Made by a program: the position numbers and the translations under genes. DNA of 64,000 nt from Marisalimonas marina (GTDB lineage Bacteria > Pseudomonadota > Alphaproteobacteria > Puniceispirillales > Marisalimonadaceae). Under the pieces are notes generated by a model that was not told where the DNA came from, ran no database searches, and worked only from the letters and a program-made list of their open reading frames with translations. Each line of letters opens with the position of its first letter. Position 1 is the stretch's first letter. Shown here piece after piece: positions 35,385 through 43,435 of this stretch. The stretch covers positions 248,001 to 312,000 of the forward strand of contig JAYPPH010000003.1 in assembly GCA_038131365.1 (NCBI GenBank). The letters run 5' to 3'.

Positions 35385-36037
35385 TAGTGTGCCTCTAGAG
35401 ATTGAATTTTATATTCACGTGCTTCAACTTGTGATTTCTTCCATGTTCGCACACCCCAAATCAAGAAACCAATAATAAAAAAAGCTGAAGGTGGTAAAAG
35501 CAACAAACCATTTGGAACGTACCATCCTCCATTATTCACTGGGTCCAATATTGTAATGCCAAATAGTGAGCCAGAACCAAAGAGTTCACGAACGACACCC
35601 ACACACATTAAAAGAAGGCTATACCCCAAACCATTTCCAACACCATCAATAAAAGAGTCTAATGGCTTATTTTTCATTGCGAAAGCTTCAGCTCGCCCCA
35701 TGACAATGCAATTTGTTATAATCAAACCAACAAAAACTGATAATGTTTTTGATATTTCATATGCAAAAGCTTTGATAATTTGATCAACCAAAATAACTAA
35801 AGAAGCAATTATAGTCATTTGAACAATAATTCTAATTGAATTAGGAATATAGTGTCTTAGAAATGATATAAATAATGAGGAAAAACCAGTAACAGCTATA
35901 ACTGCTAAAGACATAACAAAAGCTACATTCAAGGATGATGTTACTGCTAAAGCAGAACAAATACCTAAAACTTGTAAAGTGATTGGATTATTATCAACTA
36001 GAGGATCTACAAGTAATTGTTTTCTAGTTTGAGACAT
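35384..36037 (-). CDS. nqrD: Na+-translocating NADH:quinone reductase subunit D
   Basis: 217 aa polytopic membrane protein paralogous to NqrE. LVDNNPITLQVLGICSALAVT at the N terminus carries one conserved Cys, and GLIITNCIVMGRAEAFAMKN carries the other; together with NqrE these hold the intramembrane iron centre. SFIDGVGNGLGYSLLLMCVGVVRELFGSG is highly characteristic. Neighbouring starts and stops overlap by one base on both sides, so translation is coupled. Confidence 0.96.
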   Translation of the reverse strand: MSQTRKQLLVDPLVDNNPITLQVLGICSALAVTSSLNVAFVMSLAVIAVTGFSSLFISFLRHYIPNSIRIIVQMTIIASLVILVDQIIKAFAYEISKTLSVFVGLIITNCIVMGRAEAFAMKNKPLDSFIDGVGNGLGYSLLLMCVGVVRELFGSGSLFGITILDPVNNGGWYVPNGLLLLPPSAFFIIGFLIWGVRTWKKSQVEAREYKIQSLEAH

Positions 36038-36828
36038 TATGCTTTTCCCTTTTTAAGGTTATTGAGAAATTTCTTAAAACCAGCTTCACCCATCCAAAAT
36101 TTGACTAAATTATCAACTCCATTTGAAGTGAGAGTAGCGCCTGCTAATGCGTCAATATGATGATTTTGATCCTTCTTTACTTTTGTTACTTGTATCATTA
36201 AATCACCATTATCATTATTTAGCTTCTTACCATTCCATTGAGCCTTCCACTTGGGATTATCAACCTCAGCACCCAATCCAGGAGTTTCGGCATGTTGATA
36301 AAATTGAAGCCCAAATATATCATTACAATTTTTTTCAAGTGCAATAAAACCGTAAAGTGTTGACCAAAGACCGTAACCATGAATTGGAAGAATAACCTTA
36401 TCCAGGCTACCATCATCTTTTTTAAGTAAATATATAGTTGCAAAATTAGTCCTTCGACCAATAAGAGCGGGATCATCCTTAAGTGATATACTTAGAAGTG
36501 GATCTTGTGCAGCTTTTTTATCATCAAATGATAATGGATCAAATTTGTCTGTAAATTTGCCTTTGTTTAAGTCTACAACTGCAGGCTGAAAAGAAGAAAA
36601 TGTTTTTTGAACATCAATACCATCATAATACACACCTGCAACTTGTAATATGTTTTTTTGTTTATCTAGAGCTTTATTAACATTTTGTATTTCCTTAAGA
36701 TTTACAGCAGCAAATGATACTACCATAGAGCATACAAAGCAAAGTGCTGTAGCAACAAAAACAGTTTTGGTTATGCTATCAACAGGCATATTTTTAAATT
36801 TAACAAATAAATTATTTGAGTTAGACAT
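36037..36828 (-). CDS. nqrC: Na+-translocating NADH:quinone reductase subunit C
   Basis: 263 aa. One N-terminal membrane helix (TVFVATALCFVCSMVVSFAAV), then a periplasmic FMN-binding domain. The covalent FMN site is the Thr in DALAGATLTSNGVD. Also typical are ILPIHGYGLWSTLYGFIAL and GLQFYQHAETPGLGAEVDNPKW. The FMN is attached by ApbE, whose gene lies beyond nqrA. Its start overlaps the nqrB end by 8 bp. Confidence 0.96.
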   Translation of the reverse strand: MSNSNNLFVKFKNMPVDSITKTVFVATALCFVCSMVVSFAAVNLKEIQNVNKALDKQKNILQVAGVYYDGIDVQKTFSSFQPAVVDLNKGKFTDKFDPLSFDDKKAAQDPLLSISLKDDPALIGRRTNFATIYLLKKDDGSLDKVILPIHGYGLWSTLYGFIALEKNCNDIFGLQFYQHAETPGLGAEVDNPKWKAQWNGKKLNNDNGDLMIQVTKVKKDQNHHIDALAGATLTSNGVDNLVKFWMGEAGFKKFLNNLKKGKA

Positions 36829-38029
36829 GTATTTTTGCCCTTCGTTTAATATTTGCCATTACAACAAAATGATCAATTAATGGCGCAAATATATTACCAA
36901 ATAAAATTGCTAACATCATTCCTTCTGGAAAGGCTGGATTTAAAACTCTTATCATAACGACCATAAATCCAATTAGAGCTCCATATATATATCTACCAAC
37001 GTTTGTATGACTTGCAGAAACTGGCTCTGTTACCATAAAAACAAGACCAAAAGCATAGCTTCCAATTACTAGGTGCCAGTACCACGGCATACTAAACATT
37101 GGGTTTGTGTCTGAACCAATCCAATTGAGAAAAGATGAAAATACTATCATTCCAATTAAGCATCCAACAACCATCCTATAATTGGCAATTTTAGTTAACA
37201 AAAGAAAACATAAACCTATAGCGCATGCAAGAGTAGAAGTTTCTCCTAAAGATCCTTGAATTGTACCTAAAAAAGCATCCATCCAAGTAATTCCATAGTT
37301 ACTTAAACTCTCATAACCTTCTGATGCAGCAATACCGAGAGAAGTTGCACCTGAAAACCCATCTACAGGGGTCCAAATAGAGTCACCAGACATATATGCC
37401 GGATAAGCAAAATATAAAAATGCACGCCCAGTCAAAGCAGGGTTAAGAAAATTTTTGCCTGTTCCACCAAAGACTTCTTTACCAACAACTACACCAAAAG
37501 CTATACCTAAAGCAACTTGCCACAATGGGGTAGAAGCAGGCAAAGTCAAAGCAAAGAGCATTGATGAAACAAGAAAACCTTCATTAACTTCATGACCTCT
37601 TATGGTCGCAAAAGTAACCTCACATATTCCACCAGCTATAAGTGTCGTAAGGTAAATAGGCAAAAAGTATAATAAACCATGAGATATATTAGCGATTAGG
37701 CTTTGAGGATCCAAACCTATCCCCGTTAATTGCAAAAGTGAAATTCTCCAACCAGTCATTTCTTTAATATCCAAGGAAGACAAAGCTGTGTTAGTTTGAA
37801 GACCTGTATTATATAAAGCCCATAATACACAAGGTATAGTTGATATTACTACATAAGTCATTACTCTCTTCATATCAACAAAACTTCGAGCATGAGGAGC
37901 AACTTTAGTTACCGTATTACTAGTAAAAAATATTGTTTCAACCATTTCAAAAATTGGATAATATTTTTCGTACTTTCCACCTCTTTGAAAATTAGGTTCA
38001 ATAGAATTAAAGTAACTACGAAGTGACAT
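36821..38029 (-). CDS. nqrB: Na+-translocating NADH:quinone reductase subunit B
   Basis: 402 aa, the main membrane subunit, with about ten helices. The covalent FMN site is the Thr of GFSGATSLG. Other markers are HARSFVDMKRVM near the N terminus, GGICEVTFATIRGHEVNEGFLVSSMLFALTLP, and MFSMPWYWHLVIGSYAFGLVFMVTEPVSASHTN. It holds covalently bound FMN and riboflavin and conducts sodium. Separated by 3 bp from nqrA. Confidence 0.97.
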   Translation of the reverse strand: MSLRSYFNSIEPNFQRGGKYEKYYPIFEMVETIFFTSNTVTKVAPHARSFVDMKRVMTYVVISTIPCVLWALYNTGLQTNTALSSLDIKEMTGWRISLLQLTGIGLDPQSLIANISHGLLYFLPIYLTTLIAGGICEVTFATIRGHEVNEGFLVSSMLFALTLPASTPLWQVALGIAFGVVVGKEVFGGTGKNFLNPALTGRAFLYFAYPAYMSGDSIWTPVDGFSGATSLGIAASEGYESLSNYGITWMDAFLGTIQGSLGETSTLACAIGLCFLLLTKIANYRMVVGCLIGMIVFSSFLNWIGSDTNPMFSMPWYWHLVIGSYAFGLVFMVTEPVSASHTNVGRYIYGALIGFMVVMIRVLNPAFPEGMMLAILFGNIFAPLIDHFVVMANIKRRAKIHV

Positions 38030-38032
38030 AAA

Positions 38033-39377
38033 TTAACCTTCTTTCTCTATTTTAAATAAACTATCTCTTAATGCCGTCCCATATTCATACTTGGCAGGAC
38101 ATGCAAATGTACATAAAGCTAAATCTTCCTCATCTAACTCTAAAGCTCCCAAAGATTGTGCAACATCTGTATCCATAACCAATAAAGATCTTAGTAATTG
38201 TGTGGGCAAGTAATCTTGAGGCATTAGAGTTTCAAACACTCCTGTTGGAACCATCGCTCTTCTTCCACCATTAAGATTTGATGTTAAATCAAATAATTTA
38301 AAAAAGCTAAATGCTGACAACAAAACAGGCATTACAGAAAATTTATTAGGCTGAGGCTTAATCCATCCAAAAAAATGTTTTTCTTTATCTTCTTTAATAA
38401 TGGTTATTTGACGAGAATACTTACCTAAAAAAGCTAAATCATCAAAAGCATGAAAACCTGACAAAATTGATCCAGATATTATTCTACAATCCTGAGATTT
38501 ATCGAACTCTCCTTCAAGTATATCATCAAGTGATGCTCCTAAAATTGTTTTTACTAACCTAGGTTTTTTAGCAAGTGGTCCGCTTATTGCTATAATTCTT
38601 TCAACATCAAGAAAACCAGTTAAAAAAAGTTTGCCAATGGCAATAACGTCTTGATACCCAATAGACCAAACAAATTTTTCAGAATTTGGTGGATCAAGAA
38701 AATGTATATGCGTACCAGCCAAACCTGCGGGATGAGGACCTGAGAATTCATGAATTTCAAAATTGTTAACTTTGATCTCACTATTTTCTCTTGTGCAGAC
38801 AAAAGTTTTACCTTCTGTCAACACAGAGATATTTTTTAAACCCTCATTAAAGGCCTCAGAGTTATTGTTAATGATTAATTCTGCTTCAGGAGACAAAGGT
38901 TCTGTATCCATTGCCGTAACAAAAATTGAGGATGGAACACTTTCAGCAGATGGTACTTTAGAATAAGGCCTAGTAAGAAAAGATGTCCACAAACCACTAT
39001 CAAACAAACATTTTTTTACGAATTTAGTCTTATTTTTTTCTTTGGAGTGTAGTTTTGTAAAATTAATACCTTTATCAGACAAATCTACTAATTTCAATAA
39101 CAACACTTAAAAGAACTCTTTTCTCCCCTCGATTAATCTCCTTAACAATCCCTGTACATGGAGAAACATATAAAATTTCAGGACTATCTTTATGACAAAA
39201 AAGAGGACTTCCTCTTTTTACCTTGTCACCTACAGCAACAAACATTTTAGGCTTTAAACCGTTATAATCTGGACCCAAAACTGCAACTGTCCTTGGATTT
39301 TTTTCATCAGTTATAACTTGTTCCGGAATACCTGCAACTGGAATATCTAAACCCCTCTTTAATACAAATTTTGACAT
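38033..39377 (-). CDS. nqrA: Na+-translocating NADH:quinone reductase subunit A, reading frame interrupted
   Basis: Two frames make one protein. 39377 down to about 39092 encodes the N-terminal part (KRGLDIPVAGIPEQVI, INRGEKRVLLSVVIE). The rest continues in the +1 frame as LVDLSDKGINFTKL and onwards, with FSGPHPAGLAGTHIHFLDPP, PTGVFETLMPQDYLPTQLLRSL and CTFACPAKYEYG, ending at 38033. Dropping one A of the coding-strand AAA (39094-39092) gives 447 aa, the usual NqrA length. NqrA is the cytoplasmic quinone-binding subunit. All other subunits are intact, so a sequence error is likely; if real, the pump could not assemble normally. Confidence 0.92.
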
Positions 39378-39489
39378 TAAACGATAATTTATCCTTCTTT
39401 ATAATTGTATTTAAGATTTATTAAGGTCTAGTAAATTTAGATAATATTTTTATATAATATATATTTAAAATAACAAGTGGTTTATAAGG

Positions 39490-39506
39490 TTTTTTTTTTT
39501 TTTTTT
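39490..39506 (+). repeat. Homopolymer tract of 17 T
   Basis: An uninterrupted run of 17 T between the divergent nqrA and apbE genes, about 55 bp upstream of the apbE ATG and 113 bp upstream of nqrA. It is the longest homopolymer I noticed in the window. It could be slippage-prone and alter promoter spacing, or be a site of inaccurate length in the assembly. The rest of the 183 bp intergenic region is AT-rich with no recognised motif. Confidence 0.8.
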
Positions 39507-39560
39507 ATAAAAATATTAATCCTTTTTAACCAGCTTTTAAAATTGAAAATTATAAAAAAA

Positions 39561-40604
39561 ATGACAAGAAGTTTAATTACAAAAATAAATAAAAAATTCA
39601 TTTCTATTATTTTAATTCTTTTGGTCGCGTCATGTTCAAAAAGCGAAAATTATAATGCCGAACTAAAAGGTAATACAATGGGAACTTACTATATAATTAA
39701 TTTAGTAGAAATTCCCAAAAGTTTAAAATTAGAAAATATTAGATCAGAAATTGAAAAAACATTAAACCTTATTAACTCGACTTTATCTAATTGGGATCCC
39801 AATTCTGAAATAACTAAACTAAATAATGACAAAAAAATTGGCAAAATTAAAATCTCTAACGATTTAAAAGAAGTTTTAAAACAAGCTAATATTATTAATG
39901 TCAATAGTTATGGATATTTTGATATAACTGTAGATCCATTAATAGAATTATGGGGATTTGGATATAAAAATAAGAAAACTCAAACTATACCGTTACAAAA
40001 AGAAATAAATGATGCTTTGTTATTAGTTAACCAAAAGGAATTATTTGAAATAAATTCTACCAATAATGAGTTTTACAAGAAAAACAAAGACTTGAAATTA
40101 AACCTTTCTTCAATCGCAAAGGGTTATGGGATTGATCAAATTGGAAAAAAATTAGAAACATTAGGTTTAAAAAATTATTTAATAAATATTGGTGGCGACT
40201 TACTTGCAAAAGGGAATAACAAAAATAAGAAAAATTGGATAATAGGAATTGAAAACCCTAACTTAAAAGAAAAATTAGTTAAAGAGATTATAAACGTATC
40301 TGATAAAGGCATCGCCTCTTCTGGAGATTACAAAAACTTTTTTATTAGAAACGGAAAAAAATTCTCACATATAATAAATCCTAAAACAGGTAAACCCATT
40401 GCCCATAAAACAAAATCTGTAACAGTTGTTTCTAATAACACAACAAATGCGGACGGGTGGGCAACAGCTTTTCTGGCAATGGGAAGTGAAAAAGGATTTA
40501 AATTAGCTGAAGAAAACAGTATGTCTGTACTTTTTATCGACGAGGTTAATGAAAAATTAATAAAAATAAAAAGTACCGAGTTTAAAAAATTAGTTAAAGA
40601 ATAA
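39561..40604 (+). CDS. apbE: FAD:protein FMN transferase ApbE
   Basis: 347 aa from ATG at 39561. This start places a proper lipoprotein signal peptide at the N terminus (KK charged region, ISIILILLVASC, lipobox Cys25); an upstream GTG at 39477 would prepend poly-Phe sequence coded by the T17 tract and is rejected. Conserved ApbE features: GNTMGTYYIINL, FDITVDPLIELWGFG, LNLSSIAKGYGIDQIG, YLINIGGDLLAKG, and HIINPKTGKPIAHKTKSVTVVS with NADGWATAF. It attaches FMN to Thr residues of NqrB and NqrC on the periplasmic side. No Shine-Dalgarno sequence is visible before the ATG. Confidence 0.93.
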   Translation: MTRSLITKINKKFISIILILLVASCSKSENYNAELKGNTMGTYYIINLVEIPKSLKLENIRSEIEKTLNLINSTLSNWDPNSEITKLNNDKKIGKIKISNDLKEVLKQANIINVNSYGYFDITVDPLIELWGFGYKNKKTQTIPLQKEINDALLLVNQKELFEINSTNNEFYKKNKDLKLNLSSIAKGYGIDQIGKKLETLGLKNYLINIGGDLLAKGNNKNKKNWIIGIENPNLKEKLVKEIINVSDKGIASSGDYKNFFIRNGKKFSHIINPKTGKPIAHKTKSVTVVSNNTTNADGWATAFLAMGSEKGFKLAEENSMSVLFIDEVNEKLIKIKSTEFKKLVKE

Positions 40605-40644
40605 ATTGAATTTTCATAAGTATTTATATAATACTTAACTCATT

Positions 40645-40848
40645 ATGGAAGTTTTTTTTATTACATTTATAATCTTAATTATTATTGTAACTCTCATGTC
40701 ACTCGGTGTTATGTTAATGGGTAAAAATATAAAAGGTAGTTGTGGCGGTCTTAACGCAATATCTGGGAGTGATAAATGTTCTATTTGCAATAAAGATATA
40801 GATCCAAACAATCCTCTCATTAATGAACTTAATTGCAAAAGAAATTAA
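40645..40848 (+). CDS. nqrM: NQR maturation protein NqrM
   Basis: 67 aa. One N-terminal membrane helix (FFITFIILIIIVTLMSLGVMLMG), then a Cys-rich tail with C33, C45, C48 and C64 (SCGGL, CSICNK, NCK), the DUF539/NqrM pattern. NqrM is needed to deliver iron to the NqrD/NqrE centre. Its position after apbE, next to the nqr operon, is the canonical order and makes this short call secure. It is 40 bp downstream of apbE. Confidence 0.93.
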   Translation: MEVFFITFIILIIIVTLMSLGVMLMGKNIKGSCGGLNAISGSDKCSICNKDIDPNNPLINELNCKRN

Positions 40849-40852
40849 ATCT

Positions 40853-41041
40853 TTAAAAAGTGAACTTAAAAAAAACTAATATAAAAAAACACACAGCAGA
40901 TAAAGTTCCATAAATCCATGATTTTAAAACCCACGGTTTTTCTTGTTTTTTCCAATTTTCTCTAAAAGCTTTACCTGCAAAAATTAAAATCAGAAGTAAA
41001 ATAATTCCTTCAAGTGAGTTATAAGAATAATTTTCCAACAT
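40853..41041 (-). CDS. Small hypothetical membrane protein
   Basis: 62 aa. Not recognised. Two probable membrane helices (LEGIILLLILIFAGKAF and SWIYGTLSAVCFFILVFF) separated by a basic, Trp-containing loop (RENWKKQEKPWVLK), which looks like a genuine small membrane protein. It sits 27 bp downstream of the DMT transporter on the same strand and converges with nqrM, leaving 4 bp. No clear Shine-Dalgarno sequence. Could be a spurious frame, but length, helix-loop-helix layout and tight packing favour a gene. Confidence 0.5.
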   Translation of the reverse strand: MLENYSYNSLEGIILLLILIFAGKAFRENWKKQEKPWVLKSWIYGTLSAVCFFILVFFKFTF

Positions 41042-41068
41042 ACTATTATTTGTTTAATTTGACCTTAC

Positions 41069-41959
41069 TTAAATTTCTTTTTTCTGAGTTTCAAATATAT
41101 AAATACCTATAAAAATTAAAATTAATGAAATTAAATGATAAATTTGAAAGTGCTCTCCTAAAAAAAGTACTGCTAAAAAAGAACTAAAAATGGGTACCAA
41201 ATTTGTATACAAACCTGATCTAGATGGTCCAATTTTTTCAACCCCTTTCATAAAAAAAATCTGTGCAAGAAAAGATGGGAAAATTACAATAACTCCTAAA
41301 ATAATAATTCCTTTAACTCCAGGTAAAATTAAATTATTTGTGTATGTCTCATAAAACAATCCTGGAATAGATCCCAAAAAAGCTACATAAGAGAAAAAAG
41401 TTAATAAAGAAAGAGCTCCAATGTTTGGTTTTTTTCTTAACCCAACAGCATAAACAGCATATAGGGAACAAGCAAAAATCATAACAATATCACCATTATT
41501 AAATTTAAACGTTTTTAAAACGTTAATGTCACCAGAACTAACAATTATCAAAACAGAAATGAAAGTTATTAAGACGCCTATAAACTGTTTAAAATTTATT
41601 TTTTCACTTAACCAAAACCATGCAATTATTATAATGAATGCAGGCATTGTTCCTTGAACTATTCCTAAATTGATAGCAATAGTGTCATGAGCTGCAATAT
41701 AATAAGTTGAGTTAAAACCAGTAAAGCCAAATAAACCCATTAATGTTAACCATTTCAACCTCGAGCTCAATATAGACCATGTTTTTCTTAATTCTTTCCT
41801 ACAAATAATTGTTAATATAATCGATACAAAGAACCATCTTATGCTAACAATTAATAAAGGTGACACCTCGCCAACAGCAGCCCTTCCAGCAATAGTATTA
41901 AATGCCCAGAATATAGAAGTAAGCGTTAATAAAAAATGTGCATTAGTAAAAAATTTCAT
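41069..41959 (-). CDS. DMT-superfamily (EamA) transporter
   Basis: 296 aa with about ten membrane helices in two EamA repeats. The first repeat includes FWAFNTIAGRAAVGEVSPLLIVSIRWFFV and FNSTYYIAAHDTIAINLGIVQGTMP. The second ends PSRSGLYTNLVPIFSSFLAVLFLGEHFQIYHLISLILIFIGIYIFE, the family signature. Members export metabolites or amino acids; the substrate cannot be inferred. Transcribed divergently from the molybdenum hydroxylase genes. It is only distantly like the second EamA protein at 49020-49982. Confidence 0.88.
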   Translation of the reverse strand: MKFFTNAHFLLTLTSIFWAFNTIAGRAAVGEVSPLLIVSIRWFFVSIILTIICRKELRKTWSILSSRLKWLTLMGLFGFTGFNSTYYIAAHDTIAINLGIVQGTMPAFIIIIAWFWLSEKINFKQFIGVLITFISVLIIVSSGDINVLKTFKFNNGDIVMIFACSLYAVYAVGLRKKPNIGALSLLTFFSYVAFLGSIPGLFYETYTNNLILPGVKGIIILGVIVIFPSFLAQIFFMKGVEKIGPSRSGLYTNLVPIFSSFLAVLFLGEHFQIYHLISLILIFIGIYIFETQKKEI

Positions 41960-42080
41960 GTAATAATTTAATAAATTTTAATAAGATGTCTTGATATAAA
42001 TATTGAATAAGATAGGATAACTTGTTAATTAAATATATACTTATTTGTTATTAATCAAATTTATATTTTCGGGAGATAAA

Positions 42081-42950
42081 ATGTCAGACACTCAATACCT
42101 TGCTGCCAAGACAATAGATGAGGCAGTACAAGCTCACAATCAAGCTAATGGGTCCGCCAGATTTTTAGCAGGTGGAACGGATTTGTTGGTCCAAATTAAA
42201 AGTGGAATAAAGAAACCGGATTTAGTTATTGATGTCAAAAAAATTGTTGAATTAAATAGTATTGAAGAAATTTCTGAAAATGAATTTGTCATTGGAGCTT
42301 CTGTTTCAGGTGCAAATTTAAATAGAAATAAGAAATTTGCTTCATTATGGCCAGGTGTACTTGAGGCTTTTAGGCTTATTGGATCAGAGCAGATACAAGG
42401 AAGAGCCTCATTAGGTGGTAATTTATGCAATGGATCACCTGCAGGTGATAGTGTGCCAGCTCTTATAGCCGCTGGCTGCATTGCTGTAATAGCAGGCCCA
42501 GATGGTAGAAAAGAATTACCAATTGAAGAATTTCATGAAGGCCCAGGTAGAACTATATTAAAAAATGGCGAAATGCTAGTAAGTCTTAAATTTCCTAAGA
42601 GAGAAAAAAATTCTGCTGATGCTTATCTAAGAATGACACCCAGAACAGAAATGGACATAGCTGTAGTAGGATGCGGTGTTAATATCTCCTTAGAAAATGA
42701 CATTTGTACATCAGCCAGAGTTTCTCTTGGTGCTGTTGCTCCTACCCCACTTCTTATCAAAGAAGCCTCTGAAATCATGGTTGGAACTAATCTTAATGAT
42801 GAAGTTTTAGAGAAAGTATCTAAGTTATGTATGGACTCTTGCAATCCTATTGATGACAAAAGAGGCACTATTGAGTACAGAACAAAAGTAGCTGGAGTAT
42901 TATTTAAAAGAACGACGCTAATTGCGATTGATAGAATAAAAGGAAAATAA
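42081..42950 (+). CDS. Molybdenum hydroxylase FAD-binding subunit (CoxM/XdhB-like)
   Basis: 289 aa from ATG at 42081, with GGGAG 5 nt upstream (an earlier start at 42045 is rejected). FAD-binding domain motifs: ARFLAGGTDLLVQIK near residue 30 and RASLGGNLCNGSPAGDSVPALIAAG near 115. A CO-dehydrogenase-flavoprotein C-terminal domain follows. It is the middle electron carrier of a three-subunit xanthine-dehydrogenase-family enzyme with the next two genes. It begins about 120 bp from the divergent transporter gene. The substrate is unknown. Confidence 0.9.
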   Translation: MSDTQYLAAKTIDEAVQAHNQANGSARFLAGGTDLLVQIKSGIKKPDLVIDVKKIVELNSIEEISENEFVIGASVSGANLNRNKKFASLWPGVLEAFRLIGSEQIQGRASLGGNLCNGSPAGDSVPALIAAGCIAVIAGPDGRKELPIEEFHEGPGRTILKNGEMLVSLKFPKREKNSADAYLRMTPRTEMDIAVVGCGVNISLENDICTSARVSLGAVAPTPLLIKEASEIMVGTNLNDEVLEKVSKLCMDSCNPIDDKRGTIEYRTKVAGVLFKRTTLIAIDRIKGK

Positions 42951-42954
42951 AATT

Positions 42955-43383
42955 ATGGCAAAAATTCAAGTTTCAACTAAAATTAATAATGAAAGTATCG
43001 ATTTTCTATGTGATCCACACGATACAATGCTCAATGTATTAAGGAATGAGTTAGAGCTTACAGGATCCAAAGAAAGCTGTGGATCAGGAGATTGTGGGTC
43101 TTGTAGCATAATCCTTGATGGTGAATTAGTTTGTTCTTGCTTAATGTTAGCAGCTGAAGCTGAAGGAAGTAAAATAGAAACCATTGAAGGCATGTCTGAA
43201 GGTGGAAAACTTCATGCTTTACAGCAAAAGTTTTTAGAAAAAGCTGCACTTCAATGTGGAATATGTACACCAGGTTTTTTAATGGCTTCCAAAGCTCTTT
43301 TAGACCACAACCCTTCTCCAACAGAAACTGAAGTAAGGTTTTGGCTTGCAGGGAAATTTGTGCAGATGCACTGGTTACGATAA
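42955..43383 (+). CDS. Molybdenum hydroxylase [2Fe-2S] subunit (CoxS/XdhC-like), C terminus frameshifted
   Basis: 142 aa as it stands, normally ~160. The first cluster motif is complete (ESCGSGDCGSCSIILDG then CSC), and the second starts normally (ALQCGICTPGFLMASKALL). After FWLAG the frame breaks: the expected NLCRCTGYDKIVKAVMEVA lies in the +1 frame at 43354 onwards, just after GGGAAATTT (43351-43359). Deleting one A or G restores the CxC ligands of the second cluster. In the corrected frame there is no stop before the large subunit, so the repaired product would be fused to it (904 aa in total). Error, mutation and fusion all need checking. Confidence 0.88.
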   Translation: MAKIQVSTKINNESIDFLCDPHDTMLNVLRNELELTGSKESCGSGDCGSCSIILDGELVCSCLMLAAEAEGSKIETIEGMSEGGKLHALQQKFLEKAALQCGICTPGFLMASKALLDHNPSPTETEVRFWLAGKFVQMHWLR

Positions 43384-43435
43384 AATTGTTAAAGCAGTAA
43401 TGGAAGTAGCAGATGAAATGAAGGAGAAGAGCATA

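Noticed and set aside
36147..36476. Overlapping frames on both strands inside nqrC
   Set aside because: Alternative frames of a conserved gene with no coding features of their own.
39477..39560. Upstream GTG start for apbE
   Set aside because: It would translate the T17 tract into poly-Phe and bury the lipoprotein signal peptide that begins correctly at 39561.
17354..43383. Programmed +1 frameshifting as the explanation for the four split genes
   Set aside because: The sites share no slippery codon, stop codon or stimulatory structure, and similar A runs occur in intact genes; single-base insertion error is simpler.
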